A stretch of 64,000 bases of DNA, from the NCBI RefSeq assembly GCF_014076415.1, contig NZ_CP043568.1, forward strand, positions 5,518,001-5,582,000, read 5' to 3'. Shown here piece by piece: positions 56,407 through 64,000 of this stretch. The notes under the pieces were generated by a model. The model did not search any database. It was not told the DNA's origin and saw only the letters and a program-made list of their open reading frames with translations. The stretch's first letter is position 1; every line of letters starts with the position of its first letter. Position numbers and translations under genes: made by a program. Origin of the DNA: Comamonas testosteroni (GTDB lineage: Bacteria > Pseudomonadota > Gammaproteobacteria > Burkholderiales > Burkholderiaceae_C).

Positions 56407-58613
56407 TGGTGCGCTCGGGAAGCTACTTCAGAGAGGGCCCATCCAAGCCCGCACCCCAAACAATGAGTCGGTCGCGAGGTCAGCTCGCCTCGTCCTATGC
56501 ACCTGGTTCGATATTTACCTTTGAAGGTGGACTGGGAGCATGTGTGTCTGTGCCCTTAGAAGACGTCAATGCAAGAGAGGTACAGTTGCCGACAGAGGCG
56601 AAGCGGCAACTTTTCGAGCGACTTCAAGAGACTTGGCAGAGTTGGTACACCCGAGCGCAAGAGGCGGGCGACGACAAGCATCAGCCCCTGCCCAGGCAGT
56701 GCATAGACAAAGCTCTTCTGCCGGAGGGGCGCTACAAGGCGCTTTCACCCAACCAGTTCCAGTTGGTCAATCCAACTCTTGTTGGATACATCCCTGGCCC
56801 AGCATCTTTTGTCTGCAACAAATGCGGCCGGTTTCATCAGTTTGAGACGGTGAAAGAGGCGGCGGCCTACCTTCCAAGACTTGCAACTGAAACCTGCAAG
56901 GTTGATGGCAAACGATGCACGTGGAGGCAGCTCGACGTCATTTTTGTTCACTGGTCTGGCGGCTGGAGCGCTCCGCACCCAGGTCGCTGGGAGTGGAGCC
57001 AGTCTGAGCAACGTCCGTATAGGCCTGTGGGCTGTCGGCAGTGCGGTAGCACCAAGTTCTTCCTGAATGACAAGTCGCCAAGAATCGGTCAATGGTTCTT
57101 CACTTGTGAAGCCGGCCACAAAGCAGGAGACACCTGGCTGCAGAATGATAAGGAAACCACTGAGATTCTTGGAGACGAGTGTTTCAACCGCCCTCCCCGG
57201 TGGCGACGCATGGAGCCCGTTAGCTATCGGGCCACCGCCTCCTTCTATCCGCACAGCGACCAGTTCATTGTTTTTGGAGAAGAGCAGCAGAAGCTCTTGG
57301 AGCTGTTGAGAGAGGAGCGCGGCTCTGAACTGGCCAGCAGTTTGGCTGGCTGGTATGGCACGGGCGCGGCCCCTCTGACCGCCGAAGAAATCCTGCAGAT
57401 TCTGGAACAGAAGGGAGCACATACAAAACTGGCTCCGTACCGAAGTTTTGAGGCCCTGTTGGCTGGGGGCCTAGTGCCGGAGTCTGCCCGGGAGCCAGTT
57501 CAAGCCGCCATGGCCCAGTTGGTAGCTAGCTGGCGGGAAGAGCCTGGACTGTTACCTGTGCGGACCGAGGCACCTCCCGCATTTCTGGCACAAGTGTTGA
57601 GGCGTCAGAGTTACGGGAGCAGATATGATCCAGTGCTTCTGGCAGTGGAGCACGAGGCACTCAAGCGCGAAACGCTCGAAGCTTCAACCCTTCCTGGTGA
57701 ACGCGCGCCCTTCATTCTTTTCACGGCGCCAGACAAAGTCATAGGACCTCGTGACGAGGATCAGCTTTCGGCACAAATGAGCAAGACGAAGGGGCTCGCT
57801 GCGAGACTGGGCATAGAGAAGATTGGGCTAATTCGCGAGTTCGAGTTGTGCCGCTTCACTCATGGGTACACAAGAATGTCGAGTGAACCCATCATCGAAA
57901 AGAAAGATTCCGGAACCCTGCGCTTGCCGGTTAGGTTAAACCTTTTCGACCCCTTCAAAGATTCTCGAAAACGGCCAATCTACACCGTCACGCAGAAGAA
58001 TGAAGCCATCTACGTTCAGCTCGCCCCAGAGCAGGTCTTTGCTTGGCTGAAAGAGCTCAAAGTTGCGGACCTCCCAGAATGGAACCCAGAAGAGGCGACC
58101 AAACTCAACGCACATCTCTTAGAGCGCGCACAGCCCTTTGGACGATTCTTCTCAGACCTGACGCCATCAGATGCTTCCACTTACCGCTACTGCTACACAC
58201 TGCTTCATACCTACGCTCATGTGGTCATGAACGCAGTTTCGGAATTCTCCGGCCTCGACATGGGTTCTCTGAGTGAGTACCTCTTTCCTTGCGACCTCGC
58301 CTTTGTGGTGTATCGCAATGCCACAACGATGGATCTAGGCTACATGTCCGCTCTTTGGCGCAACTCGAATACCGACTTCCTGGAGCACCTAGGCTCGCAC
58401 GAGTCTTTGCAGTGTGGCTCGGGAAGTTTGTGCGAAACCAAGGGTGGCGCATGCCCTGACTGCATTGTTATTCCAGAAACGTCTTGTATCGCGTCAAACC
58501 GACTTCTGTCGCGCTCCGTTCTTGGGGGCGGGCTTGCCCCTCGTGAAGATGCAACGCACGCTGGCAAGCGCATTCCGGGATACCTTGAGGTGATTGCACG
58601 CAATGGCAAATGA
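56403..58613 (+). CDS. drmB: DISARM protein DrmB (DUF1998)
   Basis: 736 aa. The N-terminus begins SYFREGPSKPAPQ, a lead often seen in DrmB. Zinc-ribbon pairs are at FVCNKCGRF and CRQCGSTKFF. The C-terminal DUF1998 domain has LHTYAHVVMNAVSEFSGLD and the Cys cluster SLCETKGGACPDCIVIPET, then NRLLSRSVLGGG. DrmA and DrmB form the core complex that recognises and blocks incoming phage DNA in known systems. The usual next gene drmC (PLD nuclease) is missing: 60 bp later comes the convergent tniQ. Confidence 0.87.
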   Translation: MMVRSGSYFREGPSKPAPQTMSRSRGQLASSYAPGSIFTFEGGLGACVSVPLEDVNAREVQLPTEAKRQLFERLQETWQSWYTRAQEAGDDKHQPLPRQCIDKALLPEGRYKALSPNQFQLVNPTLVGYIPGPASFVCNKCGRFHQFETVKEAAAYLPRLATETCKVDGKRCTWRQLDVIFVHWSGGWSAPHPGRWEWSQSEQRPYRPVGCRQCGSTKFFLNDKSPRIGQWFFTCEAGHKAGDTWLQNDKETTEILGDECFNRPPRWRRMEPVSYRATASFYPHSDQFIVFGEEQQKLLELLREERGSELASSLAGWYGTGAAPLTAEEILQILEQKGAHTKLAPYRSFEALLAGGLVPESAREPVQAAMAQLVASWREEPGLLPVRTEAPPAFLAQVLRRQSYGSRYDPVLLAVEHEALKRETLEASTLPGERAPFILFTAPDKVIGPRDEDQLSAQMSKTKGLAARLGIEKIGLIREFELCRFTHGYTRMSSEPIIEKKDSGTLRLPVRLNLFDPFKDSRKRPIYTVTQKNEAIYVQLAPEQVFAWLKELKVADLPEWNPEEATKLNAHLLERAQPFGRFFSDLTPSDASTYRYCYTLLHTYAHVVMNAVSEFSGLDMGSLSEYLFPCDLAFVVYRNATTMDLGYMSALWRNSNTDFLEHLGSHESLQCGSGSLCETKGGACPDCIVIPETSCIASNRLLSRSVLGGGLAPREDATHAGKRIPGYLEVIARNGK

Positions 58614-58673
58614 GAAATGCGGCTTTGCGTTGAAAGCGCTATCGAAGTTCAACGGAGGACACAGGAAAGCTCT

Positions 58674-60026
58674 TCAATCAGCCCAGTAATTGAACTGAAA
58701 CTGCCTGGTCCCTCTACTAGGCATTGACTTGATCAGCGCTGTGAGCTGACTGGGTGCGTGTTCACTCATCCACCTGATTTCCGCGGAGCAATTCACCTCA
58801 AGGTCAGCCCGTTCGCTTTGAGATGTACGTCGAACGAAGTCTTTGATTCGTTCGATGCATTCGCGCCGTCGACCTTCACGTAGGCGCACTTTCCATTCTT
58901 TACGCAGCTCTGGATCATTTTCCAACCAGCGAACAATATCGTGGCGGCTCACGCCCAAGCACTTCATAACATCCGCATAGCTGTCGCAATTTTCAAATGC
59001 ATCGCGGACGAATTCAGGCGTTCTTCTTGAGCGCGCCTCCAGCTCGTCAAACAACTGTAGTTGCCCTTGCACAGGTGGGCAGCGCCCAGCTGCAGCATCT
59101 GCAAAAGACTGAACGGCAGATTTTGGGGAGGACCATTGCAGAGCATTCCAAAGAAGAACCCATGAAATTGCTGTCGCTTTTTTCTGGTGCCAGAGCAGCC
59201 CAGGGATTGCAATTCCCTGAATCAGCATGGTTAGCTTAGGTTGAACAATGCGCGCCAGTGAGCAAGAGCCTGTTGAAGTGAACCATTGAGCCACCCTCTC
59301 ATGCCTGGCTCCCTTGACAGAATGTATGACACCAATTTCCTGTAGTCGCTGGAGAGCAAATCGGCGCAAAGATGTCATGTCTATGCACTCAGTCGTTTGA
59401 AGACTAGCACTTAACGCTGCGGCGCTGTGAGCCTCTGGTAGCAAGTGGTCTGGGAGCGTGGTTGCGTAACGGTCTTCCTTATGAGGCAGTCGCCAATGTT
59501 TGCTCCTTGACTCGCTCCACCTTAAGGGCTCGAAATGCCGAGTGCATACCAAAGCGATTGGATACTGTTGAGTGGTATGCCAATAGGGGCGGCCAAAGGC
59601 CTCTATATCTTCTTGTATGCATTTACGGCACCACTTCAACGGGTGCGCAACCTTTTGAGTGCGGGAGGATCCCAAGACAGACCGCATCCAATGTACTGAT
59701 TGTGGCTCCATCGCTTTTGAGGCAAGTTCTTGCTGAACCTGCCTACTGAGAAAGGGCAGGTAGAAGCCTGCCACAGTATGCAAACGCAGTAGTCGAAGGA
59801 TTGACGTAAAGCCCACTCCCGAGACAGCCATGAATTTTTCCAACGAGTGCGGAAATTCATGCTGCCGCGCCGCATGTGAAGTACCTAGCAACGCCAAAGC
59901 TGTTGTCGCCGCGTTGGGACTGCTACTCATGAAATGGTTTGCGGCACACCAGCTGTATAGCGTTTCATCTGGATGGATTGACACAAGGCTGTGGATCGCA
60001 ACTGGCTCGGAAGGTTTGTGCAGCAT
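58674..60026 (-). CDS. tniQ: TniQ/TnsD-family target-selection protein
   Basis: 450 aa from ATG 60026 with GGAGG 4 nt upstream. An N-terminal TniQ domain (HPDETLYSWCAANHF, about 17-120) is followed by its zinc finger: Cys133, Cys136, Cys161 and His164 in WCRKCIQEDIEAFG, PYWHTTQQYPIALVCTRHFEPL. The C-terminal part (300-450) has helix-turn-helix-like SYADVMKCLGVSRHDIVRWLE, as in TnsD proteins that bind a chromosomal target. It would direct insertion together with TnsABC, which is absent. It is oriented against the cargo. Confidence 0.85.
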   Translation of the reverse strand: MLHKPSEPVAIHSLVSIHPDETLYSWCAANHFMSSSPNAATTALALLGTSHAARQHEFPHSLEKFMAVSGVGFTSILRLLRLHTVAGFYLPFLSRQVQQELASKAMEPQSVHWMRSVLGSSRTQKVAHPLKWCRKCIQEDIEAFGRPYWHTTQQYPIALVCTRHFEPLRWSESRSKHWRLPHKEDRYATTLPDHLLPEAHSAAALSASLQTTECIDMTSLRRFALQRLQEIGVIHSVKGARHERVAQWFTSTGSCSLARIVQPKLTMLIQGIAIPGLLWHQKKATAISWVLLWNALQWSSPKSAVQSFADAAAGRCPPVQGQLQLFDELEARSRRTPEFVRDAFENCDSYADVMKCLGVSRHDIVRWLENDPELRKEWKVRLREGRRRECIERIKDFVRRTSQSERADLEVNCSAEIRWMSEHAPSQLTALIKSMPSRGTRQFQFNYWAD

Positions 60027-60045
60027 TGCGCCTCCAATATTTAGC

Positions 60046-61262
60046 TGTAGAAGTTCCGATCTGATCTGACAGTTGCTCCCGTTTCGGACGGTACGGCTGT
60101 CAGATTAATTCAGCTCTTTTACCTTGTCGTCCCACACCTCCTTTGCATCCATCAGCGTTTGCATCGGCGTCCTGCCGCAGCACATCTTGCCCTGATGCGT
60201 GCGCTGGCTGTTGTAGTAATTGATCCAGTCGTCCAGATCCGTTTGCAGCTCGTCGATGGACCGGTAGATCTTGCGCCTGAACGTCACCTGGTAGAACTCC
60301 TGCAGGATGGTCTTGTGGAATCGCTCGCAGATGCCATTAGTCTGCGGGTGACGCACCTTGGTCTTGGTGTGTTCAATGTCATTGACGGCTAGGTACAGTT
60401 GGTAGTCATGCGTTTCGGCCTTGCCGCAATACTCCGTGCCCCTGTCGGTCAAGATTCGCAACAGCCCCATGCCTTGCTCGGCCAGGAACGGCAGCACCCG
60501 GTCATTGAGCAGATCAGCACCTGTGATCGGCGTTTTTGTGGTGTAGAGCTTGGCAGCGGCCCATTTGGAATAGGTGTCCACAAAGGTCTGCTGGTAGATG
60601 CGCCCGACTCCCTTGATCGAGCCCACATAGAAGGTGTCCTGGCTACCCAGATAACCGGGATGGGCGGTTTCGATTTCTCCGCAGGCCAGCTCATCTTCAC
60701 GCTTTTTCTCCAAGGCTGCCACCTGGGCTTCGGTGAGCACAGCGCCAGTCTTGGCGACCTCGGCCTCCAGGTTTGACAGACGCTGTTTGAAGCTGGCCAG
60801 TTGATGGCGCATCCAGATGGAGCGTACACCGGATGGCGACACAAAGATGCCCCGCTGGCGTAATTCATTGCTGGCACGCAACTGTCCATGCGCTGGCTGC
60901 TCCAGGGCATAGGTAATAACGGTCGCTTCGATGGCGTCATCAACCCGGTTCTTGAGATTGGGCTTGCGCCTTGAAGTCTGGATCAGGGCCTCGACGCCGC
61001 CTTCTTCGTGGGCATGCTGATAGCGGTAGAAAGTGTCACGGGAGACGCCCATGACTTTGCACGCCTTGGAGATGTTGCCCAGCTCGCTGGCCAGGTTGAG
61101 CAGGCCGACCTTGTGCCGGATGATGGTTTGGTTGAAACTATTCATGAGGTTTCTCCGTTGGGCGCTTGCGCGCCCGGATTGATAAAGATTCGTACCCTTA
61201 TCAAAACGGGAAACCTCACCTGTTGGCAAGGCACACTGTCAGATCAAGTCTGAACTTCTACA
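60046..61262 (-). mobile_element. IS481-family insertion sequence
   Basis: 1217 bp. Imperfect inverted ends start TGTAGAAGTTC and continue to TGATCTGACAGT at both sides. A 7-bp duplication ATTTAGC flanks it (60039-60045 and 61263-61269). It inserted in the short spacer just upstream of tniQ, and its transposase reads toward tniQ. Confidence 0.92.
60105..61145 (-). CDS. IS481-family transposase
   Basis: 346 aa from ATG 61145 (MNSFNQTIIRHKVGLLNLA), GGAG 7 nt upstream. N-terminal helix-turn-helix (SELGNISKACKVMGVSRDTFYRY) and rve-type DDE core: TFVDTYSKWA, LTDRGTEYCG, and Glu in NGICERFHKTILQEFY. Full length and apparently functional. Confidence 0.93.
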   Translation of the reverse strand: MNSFNQTIIRHKVGLLNLASELGNISKACKVMGVSRDTFYRYQHAHEEGGVEALIQTSRRKPNLKNRVDDAIEATVITYALEQPAHGQLRASNELRQRGIFVSPSGVRSIWMRHQLASFKQRLSNLEAEVAKTGAVLTEAQVAALEKKREDELACGEIETAHPGYLGSQDTFYVGSIKGVGRIYQQTFVDTYSKWAAAKLYTTKTPITGADLLNDRVLPFLAEQGMGLLRILTDRGTEYCGKAETHDYQLYLAVNDIEHTKTKVRHPQTNGICERFHKTILQEFYQVTFRRKIYRSIDELQTDLDDWINYYNSQRTHQGKMCCGRTPMQTLMDAKEVWDDKVKELN

Positions 61263-61269
61263 ATTTAGC

Positions 61270-61421
61270 TCATATCGATTTCTTTTTGTCGGCAAGTTTT
61301 AGAGCCTCTAGCTGTTTCGACATTCCACTAATGAGCTCTTCACTTACCCCTAAGCGCCGAACATCCTCGGGAGGCAACGTGCTCAACGCCTTGAGACTCT
61401 TGGAGAGCTGATTGGTCTGCC
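61270..61421 (-). pseudogene. C-terminal remnant of a gene upstream of tniQ (possible tnsC/tniB)
   Basis: About 50 codons (RQTNQLSKSLKALSTLPPED to LKLADKKKSI) open into the IS5 copy on the right. With the IS481 removed, its TGA is about 20 nt before the tniQ ATG and separated by GGAGG, an operon-like junction. In Tn7-like and Tn5053-like elements the gene before tniQ/tnsD encodes the AAA+ regulator TnsC/TniB, so this may be its tail; the fragment is too short to recognise directly. Confidence 0.4.
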
Positions 61422-61423
61422 TA

Positions 61424-62241
61424 GGGTCTGTTGAGATTTGATTTTTACCTTCCGGGGTGGCGTCACAATCGCGCTGTGATGCGATACGTTTTGACAGATG
61501 AACAATGGGCTCGTATGAGCCCATTGTGTTTAGGGAAGATTGGGGATCGAGGACGCAGTGGCTCCAACAATCGACTGTTCTTGGAAGCAGTGCTTTGGGT
61601 TGCGCGTACAGGTAGCCCTTGGCGAGATCTGCCGCCTGAATTTGGCAAGTGGAACACCGTCTTCAAACGGTTTCGCGACTGGGTCAAAGCTGATGTCTTT
61701 CAAAAGCTGTTTGACGCGGTCAGCGATCAACCGGACATGGAATACGTGATGGTGGATGCAACGATTGTGCGAGTGCACAGGCATGGACAGGGTGCAAAAG
61801 GGGGTCTGCGAGCCAGGCCATAGGTCGCAGTCGAGGTGGTTTGACCACCAAGATATTGGCGCTGACGGATGCCCTTGGAAACTTGATCCGATTTGTGTTG
61901 CTGCCAGGCCAACGGCATGATCTTCAAGGTGTAGAACAGCTGCTCGAAGGCATAGACCTGCGGACATTGCTGGCCGACAAAGCGTTTGACGCAGACTGGC
62001 TGAAGCAACACTTGCTGGCACAGGGTTGCCAAGTGGTGATTGCACAAAAGGCCAATCGTCGAGCGCCCTTGCAGATTGATATAGAGGTCTACAAGTGGCG
62101 GCACTTGATCGAGAACTTCTTTTGCAAGCTCAAGGAGTTCAAGCGCATTGCAATGCGCAGCGACAAGACAGACAGCAGCTTCGCTGCTGTCATCACGCTG
62201 GCATCGGCTGTGATCAATTCACGTTAAATCTCAACACGTCC
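61424..62241 (+). mobile_element. IS5-family insertion sequence, copy 2
   Basis: 818 bp, same sequence and orientation as the copy at 45158-45975 as far as I compared. It is flanked by TA on both sides (61422-61423, 62242-62243). Unlike copy 1, its two flanks do not rejoin in one reading frame, which fits a deletion next to the IS having removed transposition genes. Confidence 0.9.
61479..62227 (+). CDS. IS5-family transposase made by -1 frameshift, copy 2
   Basis: Identical arrangement to copy 1: ORFA 61479-61823 (first Asp), slippery AAAAGGGGG at 61796-61804, ORFB in the -1 frame to 62227 (second Asp and Glu). Confidence 0.88.
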
Positions 62242-62322
62242 TAAGTTTTTTCCAACTATCGCCAACAAAGCCACCTCGCCATCGAACTGTCCACACCAGT
62301 AAGCAAGCGGATTTTGCTTTTC

Positions 62323-62342
62323 AACTTTATTCAGCTGCCCCA
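62323..62342 (-). repeat. Right terminal inverted repeat
   Basis: Reads TGGGGCAGCTGAATAAAGTT inward on the minus strand; 17/20 match to the left end, with the same 11-nt distance from tip to AATAAAGTT. Confidence 0.85.
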
Positions 62343-62347
62343 CCAGA
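62343..62347. repeat. Right target-site duplication CCAGA
   Basis: Second copy of the 5-bp duplication, inside the stranded gph start codon segment (codons 11-13). Confidence 0.88.
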
Positions 62348-62379
62348 GCGGCGGCGGGAGCAGGCAGATTCAGCTTCAT
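62343..62379 (-). pseudogene. gph: Stranded 5' end of gph (first 12 codons)
   Basis: ATG at 62379 followed by codons for MKLNLPAPAAAL. Beyond codon 12 the sequence enters the transposon end. Joined through one CCAGA to 42346 on the left flank it reads on as ELDAVMVDLDGTMVNT, the start of the gph product, with no frame change. This fixes both the original start of gph and the insertion point. Confidence 0.9.
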
Positions 62380-62585
62380 ACAACTATCAATTCAATAGCT
62401 GCATGCGCTCATCAATATTGGGCTTGCAGCCAAAAATACTAAAACCCTCATATCCCGACTCCAAAAGCCGCGCTCGTGCATCAAGCGCAGCCGAAGCCAG
62501 GACAGCGAGCAAGACCCAGGCGGACTTGCCGCCTTGGTAAAAAGGAGCTGCCCCCGGTGCAAGAGGCGCAGTTCCTCAGGGGAAG
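62380..62585. other. Original rpe-gph spacer
   Basis: About 205 bp of core sequence. It includes a repeat-like patch at 62385-62420 (AATAGCTGCATGCGCTCATCAAT) similar to words in the trpG-trpD spacer, then the rpe terminator. Confidence 0.5.
62539..62575 (-). terminator. Probable terminator of rpe
   Basis: On the minus strand GGAACTGC pairs with GCAGCTCC (one mismatch) across a 16-nt loop and is followed by TTTTT. It lies 10 nt after the rpe stop. Confidence 0.6.
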
Positions 62586-63266
62586 TTACGCAAGATTCTT
62601 GCGCATGGTGTCGATGACAGCCTTGTAATCCGGCTTGCCGAAGATGGCACTGCCAGCCACAAAGGTGTCGGCGCCGGCATCGGCCACGGCGCGGATATTG
62701 GCTTCCTTGATGCCGCCATCCACTTCCAGGCGAATGTCCTTGCCAGAAGCATCGATCAGCTTGCGGGCTTTTTCGATCTTACGCAGCGTGCTGTCAATAA
62801 AGCTTTGACCACCAAAGCCTGGGTTCACGCTCATCAGCAGGATCAGATCGATGTCTTCGATCATCCAGTCCAGCACCTCCAGCGACGCTGCGGGATTGAA
62901 CACCAGACCGGCCTTGCAGCCGTGGGCCTTGATGTTCTGCACGCTGCGATGCACATGCGGCGATGCATCGGGGTGGAAGCTGATGTAGTCGGCACCGGCC
63001 TTGGCAAAGGCGGTGGCGAGATCGTCCACGGGCTGCACCATCAGGTGCACATCGACGGGCACGGGCTTGCCATCGGGTGTGACCGAATGAGGCTTCAAAG
63101 CCTGACAGATCATGGGGCCGAAGGTCAGGTTCGGCACGTAATGGTTGTCCATTACGTCAAAGTGGATCCAGTCGGCGCCAGCCGCAATGACATTACGCAC
63201 TTCTTCACCCAGACGGGCGAAGTCGGCTGACAGGATGGAGGGGGCAATACGGTAGGTGGGGCTCAT
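62586..63266 (-). CDS. rpe: Ribulose-phosphate 3-epimerase
   Basis: 226 aa from ATG 63266 ([20 protein letters not shown]); a TTG at 63275 is an alternative. TIM-barrel epimerase interconverting ribulose-5-phosphate and xylulose-5-phosphate. Metal and catalytic residues appear in [34 protein letters not shown] and [12 protein letters not shown]. Divergent from apaG, only 31 nt apart. Confidence 0.97.
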   Translation of the reverse strand: MSPTYRIAPSILSADFARLGEEVRNVIAAGADWIHFDVMDNHYVPNLTFGPMICQALKPHSVTPDGKPVPVDVHLMVQPVDDLATAFAKAGADYISFHPDASPHVHRSVQNIKAHGCKAGLVFNPAASLEVLDWMIEDIDLILLMSVNPGFGGQSFIDSTLRKIEKARKLIDASGKDIRLEVDGGIKEANIRAVADAGADTFVAGSAIFGKPDYKAVIDTMRKNLA

Positions 63267-63297
63267 GGTTTGCAATTGTCGCAGTTACCATTAGCTC

Positions 63298-63705
63298 ATG
63301 CCGATGAATGAGTTTCTGGTCCAAGTCCAGCCCGCCTACCTGCCCGAGCAATCCGCCCCGGCTGCAGGCGTCTATGTGTTTTCCTACACCATTACCATCA
63401 CCAACACGGGTGAGGTGCCGGCGCAGCTGATTGCGCGGCACTGGATCATCACCAACGAGTTGGGTCATGTCGAAGAGGTCAAAGGCCTGGGCGTGGTGGG
63501 CCGACAGCCGCTGCTGCAGCCCGGCGAATCCTTCGAGTACAGCAGCGGCTGCCAGCTGCGTACGCCCACGGGCACCATGCGGGGAAGCTATCTCTGCGTG
63601 AACCACGAGGGCGAGACCTTCGAATGCGAAATTCCGCTCTTCGTATTGCAGATGAATGAGTCCGGCGACCCCATGCCCATGTCCGAAAAGCGCGTTCTGC
63701 ACTGA
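63298..63705 (+). CDS. apaG: ApaG protein (DUF525)
   Basis: 135 aa, fibronectin-III-like beta sandwich. Diagnostic segments are VFSYTITITNTGEVPAQLI, RHWIITNELGHVEEVKGLGVVG and YSSGCQLRTPTGTMRGSY. Linked in other bacteria to cobalt/magnesium and Ap4A phenotypes; the molecular role is not settled. Confidence 0.96.
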   Translation: MPMNEFLVQVQPAYLPEQSAPAAGVYVFSYTITITNTGEVPAQLIARHWIITNELGHVEEVKGLGVVGRQPLLQPGESFEYSSGCQLRTPTGTMRGSYLCVNHEGETFECEIPLFVLQMNESGDPMPMSEKRVLH

Positions 63706-63724
63706 GGCGAGTACCCACATTTGC

Positions 63725-64000
63725 ATGAAGAAAAGCACTCTTGATCTGCCCGGCCTGCTCGCCTCCCTGGACCCCGATGCAGGCCTTGCGCAACGCCATC
63801 TGTGGCTGATTTATCTGGCCGAATGGATTCGCGCGGCGGAGCCCTCTGTAGAAGGTGCCGTGCAGCGCGTCAAACAGGTCGTCGAGGCCTTCGAGGCTGA
63901 CCCCGAAGCCCTGGCCCGGCTGCGCCGCTGGAGCCAGACGCTGATGGAGACGGTGGACATCACCGCCCTGCTGGCCGATTTCGGCTTTGCGCCGCGCACC
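63725..64000 (+). CDS. SpecificRecomb-family protein, N-terminal part (cut by window edge)
   Basis: First 92 codons from ATG 63725. LASLDPDAGLAQRHLWLIYLAEWIR and the later VDITALLADFGFAPRT match the start of the long family annotated as site-specific recombinase (gcr-like), which usually follows apaG in Burkholderiales. Full-length members are multi-pass membrane proteins, so the recombinase label is doubtful. Confidence 0.75.
   Translation, partial: MKKSTLDLPGLLASLDPDAGLAQRHLWLIYLAEWIRAAEPSVEGAVQRVKQVVEAFEADPEALARLRRWSQTLMETVDITALLADFGFAPRT

Larger units (their letters stand above)
42352..62342. mobile_element. TniQ-type (Tn7-like) transposon carrying two defence systems, inserted in gph
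   Basis: 19,991 bp. Evidence: (1) 20-bp terminal inverted repeats, TGGAGCAACGGAATAAAGTT at the left and TGGGGCAGCTGAATAAAGTT at the right when read inward, 17/20 identical; (2) 5-bp target duplication CCAGA; (3) a second AATAAAGTT repeat inside the left end, as expected for transposase-binding sites; (4) excision in silico with one target copy restores an uninterrupted gph start; (5) an encoded TniQ protein; (6) lower GC and different codon use than the flanks. Contents: ABC-three-component system, DISARM-like operon, tniQ, one IS481-family and two IS5-family elements. No intact tnsA, tnsB or tnsC is present, so the element is probably defective for self-transposition. Confidence 0.88.

Noticed and set aside
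42352..62342. DISARM block as an IS5 composite transposon
   Set aside because: The first IS copy is a simple insertion in the ATPase: both halves flank it and rejoin in frame across a TA duplication, so sequence beyond the IS was already there.
62242..62379. A new gene starting MKLNLPAPAAALVGQLNK and cut by the IS
   Set aside because: The first 12 codons are the displaced start of gph; the rest is the transposon right end read through, and the frame does not join the fragment on the other side of the IS.

Overview
The window is chromosomal DNA of a GC-rich betaproteobacterium, most likely Comamonadaceae (Comamonas or a close relative). This rests on the spc/alpha ribosomal cluster followed by an initiator tRNA, the oxyR-recG pairing, and the rpe-gph-trpE-trpG-trpD-trpC order typical of Burkholderiales. 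About 44 kb is ordinary core genome. A 20-kb block (42352-62342) is a mobile defence island with lower GC and different codon use.

Layout. 1-3610: the end of a peptide-type ABC transporter with an LLM flavin monooxygenase and two AhpD/CMD-fold proteins, overlapping as one operon. 3619-5710: a DASS-type anion symporter and a small unknown protein. 5754-14720: a leftward spc/alpha operon (rplN to rplQ) ending in tRNA-fMet and a hairpin terminator. 15143-20786: glycerol use (glpD divergent from glpR-GNAT-glpK) and an aquaporin Z. 20888-34715: housekeeping genes (lipoprotein, proC, ubiA, PAP2, dps, oxyR, recG, HD-GYP, queA, Wzz-like, DMT exporter, ung, orphan winged-helix). 34737-39245: leftward trp operon trpE-chorismate mutase-trpG-trpD-small membrane ORF-trpC. 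39689-42380: a chalcone-isomerase-like protein, a SpeD-SpeE fusion and gph.

The island is a TniQ-type (Tn7-like) transposon. Its ends can be placed to the base: 20-bp imperfect terminal inverted repeats (17/20), a 5-bp target duplication CCAGA, and additional AATAAAGTT repeats inside the left end. Removing 42352-62342 plus one CCAGA rejoins, in frame, the first 12 codons of gph (stranded at 62343-62379) with the rest of gph at 42346 and below. The element therefore split gph and separated it from rpe.

The cargo is two defence systems. The first is an ABC-three-component system (nuclease-type effector, middle component, SMC-like DUF3732 ATPase). It looks inactivated: the effector frame carries an in-frame TGA and the ATPase is split by an IS5-family element. 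The second is a DISARM-like operon: N6-adenine-type methyltransferase, a DrmE-like protein, DrmA helicase and DrmB (DUF1998), with no drmC, drmD or 5mC methyltransferase. It looks intact. A tniQ gene runs the opposite way, with an IS481-family element directly upstream. The expected tnsABC genes are missing and a second identical IS5 copy sits where they should be, so the element is probably non-autonomous now.

Right of the island the core resumes with rpe, apaG and a SpecificRecomb-family gene cut by the window edge. Family names come from recognition of motifs and gene order; no database search was run.
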